Assembly: GCA_031287285.1 (NCBI GenBank)
Contig: JAITTC010000109.1
Span: forward strand, 1 to 19,850
Length of the DNA stretch: 19,850 nt
Origin: Christensenellaceae bacterium
GTDB lineage: Bacteria; Bacillota; Clostridia; Christensenellales; UBA1750
Direction of reading: 5' to 3'
In this document: positions 1 to 7,741 of the stretch, piece after piece
Layout: every line of letters begins with the position of its first letter
Numbering within the stretch: the stretch's first letter is position 1
Notes under the pieces: model-generated
Told to the model about the DNA's origin: nothing
Databases searched by the model: none
The model's input: only the letters and a program-made list of their open reading frames with translations
Program-made: the position numbers and the translations under genes

Positions 1-770
1 AAGATGCGGCCGATCGCGAGGATCTGCAAAAGGATGATCGTCGGAATCAGCAGGGGGAAGGTAATGAAGCGAAACTGCTTCCACTTGCCCGCGCCGTCGA
101 TTGCGGCAGCCTCATAGAGCTGCTGATCAAAGCCCGTGATGGTGGCTAGGTAGATGATTGAGCTGTTGCCCGCATAGCGCCAGACATTGGCAAGCACAAA
201 GATGAACGGCCAAGCACCGATCTTTGAGTAGATCTGGATTTTGTCTTTTCCGAGGGAATCCAGTATGTGGTTGATGACGCCATTTGAGGAGATGAAGGCA
301 TACAACACATAGGTAATGATGACCCAGGAAAGGAAGTAAGGCAAAAACAGGATTGTGTGGTAGAGCTTCGCCATGAAGCGCTGGCGCAGCTCGTTCACGC
401 CCACCGCGATGCCCACCGCGAAGCACAGGCCCACAAACATGAACGTCAAGTTGTAGCCCAGCGTGTTGCGCAAGAAGATCGGCAGCTCGGGCGAACCAAC
501 GATGAATTTAAAGTTGTTGAAGCCAACCCAGGGGCTGTTGTAGATCAAAGAATAAATAAAAGGGTTGCGAATCCAGGCATCGTCGGGCGGCATGGTCATT
601 TTATAGTTCTTGAACGCTAAAATGATGGCCGGCATGGGCATGTAGCTGAACGCAATCAGGAAAATAAGCCCCGGCAAAACCATCGTGAGGTAGGCCAAAA
701 AGCGTCTGAGCTCCCCTTGGCCCCATTTTCTTCTGTGGGCTCCAGCTCCGCCCTTCGTGAAAACCGTCAT
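1..770 (-). CDS. ABC transporter permease, LplB/YtcP-like (partial, 3' end beyond left edge)
   Basis: The gene encodes an inner-membrane permease subunit of a carbohydrate-type ABC importer; the 256 codons seen here are open from the start to the window edge. The start is ATG at 770, preceded by a GGGGGAG ribosome binding site. The first hydrophobic segment is at about residues 25-45 (LAYLTMVLPGLIFLIAF), and several more follow. Near the edge is the cytoplasmic EAA loop that contacts the ATPase (YEAAAIDGAGKWKQFRFITF), which is diagnostic of binding-protein-dependent permeases. The order of segments and the length before the EAA loop match the LplB group, which normally pairs with a second permease and a large extracellular solute-binding lipoprotein encoded nearby. 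Those partners would lie left of the window. The substrate is likely an oligosaccharide by family, but that is inference. Confidence 0.9.
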   Translation of the reverse strand, partial: MTVFTKGGAGAHRRKWGQGELRRFLAYLTMVLPGLIFLIAFSYMPMPAIILAFKNYKMTMPPDDAWIRNPFIYSLIYNSPWVGFNNFKFIVGSPELPIFLRNTLGYNLTFMFVGLCFAVGIAVGVNELRQRFMAKLYHTILFLPYFLSWVIITYVLYAFISSNGVINHILDSLGKDKIQIYSKIGAWPFIFVLANVWRYAGNSSIIYLATITGFDQQLYEAAAIDGAGKWKQFRFITFPLLIPTIILLQILAIGRI

Positions 771-1221
771 TAAAAAAACTCCCCCTTGTTGTGAAATCCG
801 AAAGGAACCACCGCAAGGCGCTCATCGCCCAACGTATTTCCTCATCCGAATAACAACTAAACAACATTCATAAACTAATTTAATAATATATTTTCGATGC
901 GTTCTGTCAATACAAATCATTGTTAAGATATCGTAAATCGGCGCGTTTCGACAAGAAATTGGGAAATGAAAGAATTTTATTGATATAATACTTAGCAAAT
1001 ATGACAATCCGTGCGATAAAAACTATGAAAAATGCAAGAAAAGTATAGCCGAACGCGAATTTGGCTGTATGTGCAGGGCCTGCTTTGAAAAGCCAAATGA
1101 GGAAAAATCGATTGTAGACGTAAACCAATCCACGCAAACAAAACCATGGTTAAAATCATTCGAATAAAACGATGAAGAAGCACCCTTCTTCACACTCACG
1201 AGCATAAGCATAAAAGGGTGG
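771..1221. other. AT-rich intergenic stretch without a recognisable gene
   Basis: About 450 bases lie between the permease start and the tRNA region. The stretch is much more AT-rich than the genes around it. It carries the permease promoter at 883-910. Three short overlapping minus-strand open frames exist (within 822-1211), but none has a good ribosome binding site or a recognisable protein, so I do not call them. Confidence 0.6.
883..910 (-). promoter_or_regulatory. Sigma-A type promoter for the ABC permease gene
   Basis: On the minus strand a perfect -35 TTGACA (910-905) is followed after 16 bases by TATTAT (888-883), five of six matches to the -10 consensus. It would give a leader of roughly 105 bases before the ATG at 770. 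No riboswitch fold was recognised in that leader. Confidence 0.6.
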
Positions 1222-1247
1222 CGCCCTCCTGCTGCAGCAGGAGGGCG
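1222..1247. repeat. Perfect 26-bp palindrome upstream of tRNA-Leu
   Basis: Bases 1222-1247 equal their own reverse complement (half-site CGCCCTCCTGCTG). No long T-run follows on either strand, so it is not a typical terminator. It ends 5 bases before the -35 box of the tRNA promoter, so it could be a protein-binding operator or a cruciform-forming site. Confidence 0.6.
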
Positions 1248-1252
1248 ATCTC

Positions 1253-1281
1253 TTGACGCTTGCGCGCGGAAATGCTATCCT
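1253..1281 (+). promoter_or_regulatory. Promoter for tRNA-Leu
   Basis: TTGACG (1253-1258) and TATCCT (1276-1281) are separated by exactly 17 bases. The tRNA 5' end is 17 bases after the -10 box. Both the spacing and the position fit a vegetative promoter for the tRNA. Confidence 0.6.
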
Positions 1282-1297
1282 TGAAATCACAATGCAA

Positions 1298-1384
1298 GCC
1301 GAAGTGGTGGAATGGCAGACACACGGGACTTAAAATCCCGAGGGTTCATCGCCCGTGCGGGTTCGAGTCCCGCCTTCGGCACCA
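1298..1384 (+). tRNA. tRNA-Leu, anticodon UAA, CCA encoded
   Basis: The acceptor stem GCCGAAG (1298-1304) pairs with CTTCGGC (1374-1380), followed by discriminator A and encoded CCA (1382-1384). The anticodon stem CGGGA/TCCCG (1324-1328, 1336-1340) encloses the loop CTTAAAA, giving anticodon TAA at 1331-1333. A long variable arm of about 16 bases marks a class II tRNA, as expected for leucine. The T arm GCGGG-TTCGAGT-CCCGC is intact. Confidence 0.97.
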
Positions 1385-1434
1385 AATAACGGATCGCCTT
1401 TGCGGGTCGCAATGTTTTTATTTGGGAGGAGTTT

Positions 1435-1896
1435 ATGATGTCTATCGCAGTGCATACGATGGAGTATTACGGCGGGCTCGTCGTTGCTCCATCCACCCCA
1501 GTTCAGCCGTATTTTGATCACTATTATACTTCTTATAAGGCTGTTTATGAAGCTTGTTTTCACGAGATGCGCAAGGCTTTGGGGCTGGAGCCTATTGATG
1601 ACTGCCATCCCAGAGAAGAACTTATCAGTAAGCAAAACAGCATTTGGGTTTTGCTAAAAGATGAAGTGCTGATAGGAGCGGTATCGATAAACGAAAACGA
1701 AATTGATGATTTGATTGTGAGAAAGGAATGCCAGCGTAAGGGATATGGTACCTCACTGCTTAATTTTGCGATCCATACTATGCAAGTGCGAGGTATCTCT
1801 CCTATCATCTTACGCGTAACGGATTGGAATAAGAATGCAATGGATTTATATTTAAAGAATCATTTCAAAATCGTGAAAACAGAAACGTTTCTATGA
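1435..1896 (+). CDS. GNAT-family N-acetyltransferase
   Basis: This 153-residue protein has a GNAT fold in its second half. The beta-strand pair around VLLKDEVLIGAVSI is followed by the acetyl-CoA pyrophosphate-binding motif QRKGYGTSL at about residues 113-121, then the usual helix and a C-terminal beta region with NAMDLYLKNHFK. The first 60 residues are not recognised and may define the substrate. A ribosome binding site GGAGGAG lies 5 bases before ATG 1435; the next codon is also ATG, so 1438 is an alternative start. The gene begins 50 bases after the tRNA and may share its transcript. It is clearly more AT-rich than most neighbours, which may indicate later acquisition. The acetyl acceptor is unknown. 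Confidence 0.85.
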   Translation: MMSIAVHTMEYYGGLVVAPSTPVQPYFDHYYTSYKAVYEACFHEMRKALGLEPIDDCHPREELISKQNSIWVLLKDEVLIGAVSINENEIDDLIVRKECQRKGYGTSLLNFAIHTMQVRGISPIILRVTDWNKNAMDLYLKNHFKIVKTETFL

Positions 1897-2014
1897 CGGC
1901 ATCTTTTCGCAGTACCCTTCCAGCGTGGTGCTAAACTCAAATCGCGCGCCTACATTCAGCGTCTTTTCGCTTCTGTTCTCGCGCCTAGATGCGCTTTTTA
2001 AAATACCCTGTCAG

Positions 2015-2047
2015 GTCGCCGCAGGAGTGCGGCGGCTTTATTTTTTT
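2015..2047 (+). terminator. Rho-independent terminator after the GNAT gene
   Basis: CGCCGC (2017-2022) pairs with GCGGCG (2029-2034) around a 6-base loop and is followed by a TTTATTTTTTT run to 2047. It lies about 120 bases after the stop codon. Confidence 0.8.
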
Positions 2048-2743
2048 GCGTCCTGTCAGCCTTATACATTCGCGCGTTAGATAAAACAACATGCTCTTGG
2101 GCCTCTCTTTGGGTCTTCCCAAATTTAAAAGCCCAATTTGGCGAGCTGGATCAGGTTCCAGCACTGCCGATTGGTATGGCAAAGCACGAAAGGCGGCTTG
2201 TGGCGCCGCAAGGGCGCTCAAACCCGGCGCGATGGGCTAGGGCAGCGCTTCGCAGGCTCCACTCCTCTTTCACCTTTTGCGAATGCTCGGTTAAAGGCTA
2301 AAGGCGCGCCAAAGAGCAAGGAAAAATCCTCCTTGAGCCGCCGCACGACCTGCGTAGGGATTTCCTCATCGCAGCCATGCAGCGCCGCGGCGATCCGCCC
2401 AAGCTCCCCGAGCTTGGGCGGATCTCAATGGCCATTTCCGACCACTTCGCCCTCCGCGAAGGGGGAGAGCACGTAGAGAAAACGTTAAAGTCAAACCCTT
2501 TCAAAAGAAGCTGCCTTCGCAGGGCCGAGCTTCCGGGCGGCGAACCAACCAGCCGGCATCCGCTCAGGCCCGCCTTAACTCCCAAAGGATTCCCTTCGCC
2601 TCGCTTCCTGCCTTCACACCTCTACTTTGATGATATATTGCCCGAATAAATCGTCACTTCAAAGGCCAACGCGGCAAGGCGAATCGCCGCAAACCTCGAA
2701 GCCTTTCCTCTTGCTTAGAAAAAAGCAGCATGCGCATTTTTGC
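2048..2743. other. Gene-poor convergent gap with a degraded minus-strand open frame
   Basis: No complete gene is convincing here. On the minus strand, 2424 to 2218 is one open frame of 68 codons with a protein-like composition (for example ALHGCDEEIPTQVVRRLKED) ending in TGA at 2220-2218. It has no start codon with a ribosome binding site and is separated by TGA (2427-2425) from a further in-frame stretch, LSPFAEGEVVGNGH. This looks like a gene remnant or an interspersed repeat rather than a working gene. Plus-strand open frames over the same bases (2138-2476, 2377-2649) are biased in composition and lack signals. Confidence 0.4.
2392..2424. repeat. 15-bp perfect inverted repeat with a 3-base loop
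   Basis: GATCCGCCCAAGCTC (2392-2406), loop CCC, then the exact reverse complement to 2424. There is no flanking T-run, so a simple terminator is unlikely. It lies at the upstream end of the degraded minus-strand frame. Confidence 0.75.
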
Positions 2744-2986
2744 TTAGTTCACGGCTATTTTGAAGCGATTCATAAACGGTTTTCTATAGTTAACCCCAAT
2801 TAATCTTCTTGAATATGGCAAGAAAATGAAGTTCTTACCCCACACAATCATTATATAAATATGGTTATTCTCTTTAGGGTTGCTCCAACTGAGCAATAAA
2901 TCAGCAAAATCGGCGATTTCCTTTCGAGTTTCGGTCATATTTCTTAGCCAGACGGGAAAAATTCTATGGATCCTTAGAAAGCACAA
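2744..2986 (-). CDS. Doubtful small open frame (hypothetical)
   Basis: This is an 80-codon frame whose ATG overlaps the end of the thiamine pyrophosphokinase gene; a second ATG at 2938 would give 64 residues starting MTETRKEIADFADLL. It is AT-rich and has no clear ribosome binding site for either start. No domain is recognised and there is no signal peptide. The overlap with the upstream gene would fit translational coupling, but it may equally be non-coding. Confidence 0.2.
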   Translation of the reverse strand: MCFLRIHRIFPVWLRNMTETRKEIADFADLLLSWSNPKENNHIYIMIVWGKNFIFLPYSRRLIGVNYRKPFMNRFKIAVN

Positions 2987-3593
2987 CGAGCAGAACTCCG
3001 TTTTCTACAGAAATTCTTGCGGAATTTTGTAAAAATTCGTTGCTAACCCCTATTGGATTTGCAGAAACCATGCTATAATGATCTAGGTGATATTTGGCGT
3101 TTTCCTCAGATACTCCCTCCGCACGATCAGACCAGGCGAAAACCGAAAATTTAAATCCCTTCTCCGCCTTCAGCTCGATCGTTTCATCCCGGATGAGAAA
3201 GGCCCGGTTTCGCCCGTCCATCAGCGTCGCGCGCACGCCTTGGCTAAGGCAGTATCCAAGGGTTTGCAGGTTGGCAAAGGTCTGGTCCAGCCTTCCCCCG
3301 ATGCCGCCTAGGATCACGATCTCCTCAAAGCCATGCTCCAGGGCGTACTTCACGCAAGCCATGGTATCGGTATCGTCCTTCTCTGGCTGCAGGCGCAGCG
3401 TTTCGCATTCCGGCTCTTCGCCGGGCGGGAGCGAATCCAGATCGCCGATGAGAAGATCCGGCTTCAAGCCTTCCCGCAGCGCGATGGCGTAGCCCCCGTC
3501 GGCGCAAACGATGAAATCGCCCTCGCGCTCTTTGATGAGTCCCTTGAGGGGCGTTTCCGCGTAAGCGCAAACGATCAAACAGCGCTTGCTCAT
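2964..3593 (-). CDS. thiN: Thiamine pyrophosphokinase
   Basis: The enzyme transfers pyrophosphate from ATP to thiamine to make thiamine diphosphate in the cytoplasm. The 209 residues match the normal family length. Visible signatures are CADGG near residue 31, GDLDSLPPG near 50, KDDTDTMACVKYAL near 71, and GGIGGRLDQTFANL near 96, which together form the active site for ATP/Mg and thiamine. The C-terminal beta domain carries ANPIGVSNEF, also conserved in the family. ATG 3593 is preceded by AGGAG about 11 bases upstream. In many Firmicutes thiN follows rsgA and rpe; here it stands alone, divergent from spoVT. Confidence 0.95.
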   Translation of the reverse strand: MSKRCLIVCAYAETPLKGLIKEREGDFIVCADGGYAIALREGLKPDLLIGDLDSLPPGEEPECETLRLQPEKDDTDTMACVKYALEHGFEEIVILGGIGGRLDQTFANLQTLGYCLSQGVRATLMDGRNRAFLIRDETIELKAEKGFKFSVFAWSDRAEGVSEENAKYHLDHYSMVSANPIGVSNEFLQNSARISVENGVLLVVLSKDP

Positions 3594-3630
3594 GCTCTTT
3601 TGGGCTCCTCCTGCTTGGTTTTTCGGTTTT

Positions 3631-3660
3631 AGGGTAGCCTAAGTGATGATGAGCTGTCAA
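3631..3660 (-). promoter_or_regulatory. Candidate promoter for thiN
   Basis: On the minus strand there is a perfect -35 TTGACA (3660-3655), an 18-base spacer, then TACCCT (3636-3631), which is only a moderate -10 match. It lies 38 bases before the ATG. No TPP riboswitch (thi-box) sequence is visible in the short leader. Confidence 0.4.
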
Positions 3661-3743
3661 CACGGCCGGAATAAATTTCCTGTTGCTATGGGCTAACTTG
3701 ATGGATTATCATGGTTTTTGGAGTTTTAGGTGTTTTTATGTCG

Positions 3744-3762
3744 ATTATGGCATCCCCATAAT
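3744..3762. repeat. Inverted repeat in the thiN/spoVT divergent region
   Basis: ATTATGG (3744-3750) and CCATAAT (3756-3762) are exact inverted halves around 5 bases. It lies midway between the two divergent genes and could be an operator. No regulator is identified. Confidence 0.4.
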
Positions 3763-3906
3763 ACGAAATCGGCGCTGCAGAGCGCAAAAAAAGCGTTTTT
3801 TCTTCTGGTAGTTTTTCGGAAGTCCCATCCCGCGTTTCCTTCCCTTTTTGGGGAGTTTAAGCTTCCCAGGTTACGTTAAGCGGTAGACTGGTCCGCCCGG
3901 TCCTCT

Positions 3907-3935
3907 GAATAAAAACCCAGTCTTCTCAAATACTA
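3907..3935 (+). promoter_or_regulatory. Candidate sigma-G (forespore) promoter for spoVT
   Basis: GAATA (3907-3911) and AATACTA (3929-3935) are 17 bases apart. They match the known forespore sigma-G consensus (GHATR, about 18 bases, CATNHTA) at all but one position. In Bacillus subtilis spoVT is sigma-G dependent, so both position and sequence agree. The leader would be about 40 bases. Confidence 0.55.
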
Positions 3936-3982
3936 CCCCCGAACCGAACACCCTATGTCTAAAAGACTTAAACGAGGAGGCA

Positions 3983-4540
3983 ATGGCTTTGAAAGCAACC
4001 GGCATTGTGCGCCGCATCGATGAATTGGGGCGCGTGGTCATTCCAAAGGAAATTCGTCGTACTCTTCGCATCCGCGAAGGGGATCCCCTCGAAATCTTCA
4101 CCGATCGTGACGGTGAGGTCATCCTTAAGAAGTATTCTCCAATCGGCGAGCTCTCCGCTTTCGCCAAGGAATACACCGAGTCCCTCTTCCGTGCCCTTGG
4201 GCACATCTCCTTGATCTGCGATAAAGACCAGATCGTTTCCTGCTCCGGCGTGAACCGCAAGGAAATGCAAGACAAGTCCATCAGCCAAGAGATCGAGCAG
4301 GTTCTGGCCAGCCGCCAGAGCTACGTCTACAACAAGGGCCAGGGCCGTGCCTGCCCCATAATTCTCGACGAGGAGGACGTGACCTATACCGCGCAGGTCA
4401 TCACGCCCATTCTGGTCGAAGGCGAGAGCGTCGGCGCCGTGCTGCTGCTCAGCCGTGAAGACGCCACGCGCATGGGCGAAACCGAGATCAAGGTGGCAGA
4501 AACCGCGGCGGGCTTCATCGGCCGCCAGATGGAAGCCTAA
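3983..4540 (+). CDS. spoVT: Stage V sporulation protein T, AbrB-family regulator
   Basis: SpoVT is a DNA-binding regulator that tunes sigma-G target genes in the forespore and affects spore coat and germination traits. Residues 1-50 are the swapped-hairpin AbrB domain (ATGIVRRIDELGRVVIPKEI, then LRIREGDPLEIF). Residues about 55-180 form the GAF-like domain that supports tetramers, including the conserved SLFRALGHISLICDKDQIV and GRACPIILDEEDV. The 185-residue length is close to that of known SpoVT and about twice that of AbrB, which favours SpoVT. GAGGAGG lies directly before ATG 3983. It is a single-gene unit with its own terminator. Confidence 0.95.
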   Translation: MALKATGIVRRIDELGRVVIPKEIRRTLRIREGDPLEIFTDRDGEVILKKYSPIGELSAFAKEYTESLFRALGHISLICDKDQIVSCSGVNRKEMQDKSISQEIEQVLASRQSYVYNKGQGRACPIILDEEDVTYTAQVITPILVEGESVGAVLLLSREDATRMGETEIKVAETAAGFIGRQMEA

Positions 4541-4570
4541 AAATGCCCTAAAGCGGGGTTTGTGCGCTTA

Positions 4571-4603
4571 AAAGCGAGCCTTAAAGTCAAGGCTCGCTTT
4601 TTT
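4571..4603 (+). terminator. Terminator after spoVT
   Basis: AAAGCGAGCCTT (4571-4582) pairs fully with AAGGCTCGCTTT (4589-4600) around a 6-base loop and is followed by more T. It starts 30 bases after the spoVT stop. Confidence 0.9.
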
Positions 4604-4627
4604 CTGGGCCCAAATGCGTTTTGCCTC

Positions 4628-4656
4628 TTTCAACGGGCCTGCCTTAGCGCTATAAT
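4628..4656 (+). promoter_or_regulatory. Promoter for trkA-trkH
   Basis: There is a perfect -10 TATAAT at 4651-4656. The best -35 at 17-base spacing is TTTCAA (4628-4633), which is weak. The ATG of trkA is 38 bases after the -10 box. Confidence 0.5.
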
Positions 4657-4694
4657 CAGTGGCAGCAGCTTCGGCTTTTAAAGGAGGCTACGCC

Positions 4695-6056
4695 ATGCGA
4701 GTCGTCATCGTGGGGGATGGCAAGGTCGGCTACACCCTGGCCGAGCAATTATCCGGCGAGGGGCACGACATCGTGGTAATCGATAAAAACCGCGAGGTTT
4801 TACGCCGCCTTTCAGCGCAGCTGGACGTAATGGTGTTGGCCGGCAACGGCGCGAGCCTCAAGACCCAGCGCGAGGCCGAGGTCGGCGAAGCCGACCTGCT
4901 CATCGCCGCCACTTCTATGGACGAAATCAATCTGCTTTGCTGCATCGTGGCGCGCAAATTGGGCTGCAAGCACACCATCGCGCGCGTTCGCAGCCCCGAA
5001 TATAACGAGCAGATCTATGCGATGCGCGAAGAGCTCGGCCTTTCCATGTCGGTCAACCCCGAATGGGCCACCGCGCGTGAAATCCATCGCCTGCTTCGCT
5101 TTCCGAGCTTTCTGCGGCGCGAATCCTTCGCCAAGGGCCGCGCCGAGATCGTGGAAATCGAGCTCAAAGAGGGCAACCCTCTCATCGGCAAGGCGCTGAC
5201 CGAGCTCGAAAAAACGGCGGGGGTGCGCGTGCTGGTCTGCGCCGTGGAGCGGGGCGAAAACGAGGTTCACATCCCGAGCGGCCCCTTCATCCTTCTGCAG
5301 GGCGATAAGATTTACGTGACCGCCCCCACCGCCAACCTGGCCCTGCTCGTGCGCAATCTGCAGATCTCCCGCCGCCGCGTCCGCAGCGCGCTGCTCATCG
5401 GCGGCGGGCGCATCACGTACTATCTCGCAACCATGCTGCTGGAATCCGGCATGGAGGTCAAGATCATCGAGCGACGCCTCGAGCGCTGCGAGGAGCTCGC
5501 GGAGCTGCTTGCAAAGGCCACCATCGTGCATGGCGACGGAACCGACAAGCAGCTTCTCCTCTCAGAAGGCATCGAGCAAAGCGACGCGATCGTCGCCTTA
5601 ACCGATATCGACGAAGAAAACATCCTGCTTTCGATGTTCGCGCTGCACCTTCGGCTGCCCAAGGTCGTCACCAAGATCAACCGCACCGAATACAACGACG
5701 TCTTTCGCGATGCAGGGCTTGAAAGCGTGGTCAGCCCAAAGCTTTTATGCGCCAGCGAGATCGTGCGCTATGTGCGGGCCATGCAAAACCGCTCGGGCGG
5801 CGAAGTGCTGACCATCCACCCCCTGGTCGGCGGGCAAGTCGAGGCGATCGAGTTCGAGGTAACGCAGAGCACGCGGAATATCGGCCGTTCCCTCGCGGAA
5901 ATCCGCCTGAAACCCGGCATGCTCATCGCCTGCATCAACCGCGGGGGCCGCATCCGCATCCCCTCCGGCAAGGATCGTTTTGAGCTTAGCGATACCCTGA
6001 TCGTCGTCGCGATGGCAAGCGAGCGCATCTCAGACCTCAACGAGATCTTCGAATAA
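4695..6056 (+). CDS. trkA: Trk potassium uptake system, NAD-binding subunit TrkA
   Basis: TrkA is the cytoplasmic regulatory ring of the Trk potassium transporter; it binds nucleotides through RCK domains and gates TrkH. The 453 residues contain two full RCK units. The first Rossmann motif is GDGKVGYTLAEQL at residues 7-19, with the acidic end of strand 2 in IVVIDKN. The second starts at residue 236 as GGGRITYYLA, where the usual third glycine is T241. Each N-domain is followed by a TrkA-C domain (near ALTELEKTAGVRVLV and RSLAEIRLKPGMLIA). I place the start at ATG 4695 because AAGGAGG lies 7 bases before it; the longer in-frame extension to 4659 lacks a site. trkH follows after 29 bases. Confidence 0.93.
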   Translation: MRVVIVGDGKVGYTLAEQLSGEGHDIVVIDKNREVLRRLSAQLDVMVLAGNGASLKTQREAEVGEADLLIAATSMDEINLLCCIVARKLGCKHTIARVRSPEYNEQIYAMREELGLSMSVNPEWATAREIHRLLRFPSFLRRESFAKGRAEIVEIELKEGNPLIGKALTELEKTAGVRVLVCAVERGENEVHIPSGPFILLQGDKIYVTAPTANLALLVRNLQISRRRVRSALLIGGGRITYYLATMLLESGMEVKIIERRLERCEELAELLAKATIVHGDGTDKQLLLSEGIEQSDAIVALTDIDEENILLSMFALHLRLPKVVTKINRTEYNDVFRDAGLESVVSPKLLCASEIVRYVRAMQNRSGGEVLTIHPLVGGQVEAIEFEVTQSTRNIGRSLAEIRLKPGMLIACINRGGRIRIPSGKDRFELSDTLIVVAMASERISDLNEIFE

Positions 6057-6085
6057 GGCAAAGGGCAGGAGCTGTTCCACTCACC

Positions 6086-7540
6086 ATGAACCTTCGCATG
6101 ATGCTCTCGATTTTAGCCAATATTCTGGGCCTAGCGGCGCTTTTCATGCTGCCGCCGCTCGGCATCGCCCTTTATGGGGCCGAAACCGAGGCGGCGCGCG
6201 CCTTCGCCCTCACCATCTGCCTCATGCTGCTGCCGCAGCTTCTGCGCTTCCTCTTCCCACCTAAAAACAGCCGCTTTTATCTGCGCGAGGGCTTCATCCT
6301 CGCCGCGCTTTCCTGGCTCACGGTTTCCTTCTTCGGCTGCCTGCCGCTCTATTTCAGCGGCGCGGTCCCGGGCTTTCTCAACTGCTTTTTCGAAATCTCG
6401 TCGAGCCTGACCACAACCGGCGCCTCCATCGTGGCCGACGTTGGCGCCCTGCCCCGCAGCATCCTCTTCTGGCGCAATCTCAGCCAGTGGCTGGGCGGCA
6501 TGGGGATGCTCGCCTTCATGCTGGCCATCGTGCCCATGGGGCGCGATGCCGGCACCGCGTATTCGATGCACATCCTGCAGGCAGAAACCACCGGCCCGCA
6601 GGGAGATAAGATCGTGCCCAAGTCAAAATCCGCTGCCTTGCATATCTACGGCATCTACGTGCTGATGACGCTCACGGTCTTCTGCCTTCTGCTTTTGGGC
6701 GGCATGGAGCCCTTCGGCGCGCTCTCGCTCGCCTTCGGCACCGCCGGCACCGGCGGCCTTGCCGCCACCCAGGATTCTTTGCTCGCCCAATCCAGCTACA
6801 CGCAGATCGTCGTCACCGTGTTTATGCTGCTCTTCAGCGTGAGCTTCAGCATTTACTATTATCTCTTCATCCGCCACTCGTTCCGGCGCGCAGCCCTGAA
6901 CCAGGAGCTGAAACTCTACCTGAGCTTGCTGGCTATCTCCTGCCTTTTCGTGTTTTTAAACGTCTACCCCCTCTACGAAAATCCCCTTACGGCGCTGAAG
7001 CACGCGGCCTTTCAGGTCGTTTCCTTCGCTTCCGGCACCACCTTCGCCTCCGCGAACACCGCGCTTTGGCCCAGCTTTTCATTAACGCTGCTCCTGTTCC
7101 TGCGCTGCGTCGGCGGCTGTGCGGGCTCTACCTCTGGCGGGCTGAAGGTCATCCGCGTGCTGATCCTTTTCAAGCACGTCAAGAATTCCATGCTGAAAAT
7201 TCTGCGCCCCAACACCGTGCGCCTGATGCACATCGACGAGAACATCGTCGATGAGAAGGCCATCGAGCAGACGCTTCTTTTCGTCGTTCTTTATGTGATG
7301 ATCGCGGCTATTTCGATGCTGCTGATCTCTCTAGACGGCTTTTCAACCGAGCATAGCCAGCGCGTCGTTCTTTCCGCGCTCAACAACGCAAGCCCGGGTG
7401 CCGAAAATATCGGCGCCGCCGCCGATTATAGCGGCTTTTCGGCCTTGAGCAAGCTCATCCTCTGCGCCGACATGTTCCTTGGCCGCCTTGAGATCTTTCC
7501 CCTCGTGATGCTCTTCTGGCCCGCCATGTGGAAGCGGTGA
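6086..7540 (+). CDS. trkH: Trk potassium uptake system, pore subunit TrkH
   Basis: TrkH is the membrane pore for potassium uptake and works with TrkA. The 484 residues are very hydrophobic and carry the four pore-loop filter segments of the Trk/Ktr family: SLTTTGAS (about residue 107), FGTAGTGG (about 217), FASGTTFAS (about 314) and NNASPGAENIG (about 433). The conserved C-terminal signature FLGRLEIFPLVMLF is intact, so the protein is complete and ends at TGA 7538-7540. The nearest AGGAG is about 14 bases before ATG 6086, which is long; ATG 6098 or 6101 are less likely alternatives. The last 60 bases of this gene recur downstream in a repeat array. Confidence 0.94.
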   Translation: MNLRMMLSILANILGLAALFMLPPLGIALYGAETEAARAFALTICLMLLPQLLRFLFPPKNSRFYLREGFILAALSWLTVSFFGCLPLYFSGAVPGFLNCFFEISSSLTTTGASIVADVGALPRSILFWRNLSQWLGGMGMLAFMLAIVPMGRDAGTAYSMHILQAETTGPQGDKIVPKSKSAALHIYGIYVLMTLTVFCLLLLGGMEPFGALSLAFGTAGTGGLAATQDSLLAQSSYTQIVVTVFMLLFSVSFSIYYYLFIRHSFRRAALNQELKLYLSLLAISCLFVFLNVYPLYENPLTALKHAAFQVVSFASGTTFASANTALWPSFSLTLLLFLRCVGGCAGSTSGGLKVIRVLILFKHVKNSMLKILRPNTVRLMHIDENIVDEKAIEQTLLFVVLYVMIAAISMLLISLDGFSTEHSQRVVLSALNNASPGAENIGAAADYSGFSALSKLILCADMFLGRLEIFPLVMLFWPAMWKR

Positions 7541-7677
7541 TAAGCCCCTTTCAGGCCGTCGCGCCCTCCTCGGCCGCCGCCTTGGCCACTTCCAAGGCGC
7601 ACCGCAGGCCTCCCCCGAAGGCCCACGCTTGGGGCAAGCAGGGTTCATGGGCGGTTGACGGCCGGCAAGGCTCCCAG

Positions 7678-7741
7678 GGCCGCCTTGAGATCTTCCCCCT
7701 CGTGATGCTCTTCCGGCCCCGCCATGTGGAAGCGGTGATAA
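7678..7741 (+). pseudogene. Duplicated 3' end of trkH, copy 2
   Basis: These 64 bases match the end of trkH (7481-7543) with a few substitutions and one inserted C in GGCCCCGCC, which breaks the frame. The match begins at GGCCGCCTTGAG and passes the trkH stop (GGAAGCGGTGATAA). Similarity continues past the stop into the first core repeat, so the duplicated block is about 197 bp long and in tandem. Confidence 0.9.

Noticed and set aside
1330..1635. Minus-strand frame ending in GAEGGTRTRTGDEPSGF
   Set aside because: It runs antisense through the tRNA-Leu gene, a well-known false gene product of tRNA regions.
3770..3812. Terminator-like AAAAAAGCG / TTTTTT in the thiN-spoVT gap
   Set aside because: The stem is nearly all A-T with a short GC core, and no gene on the plus strand ends here.
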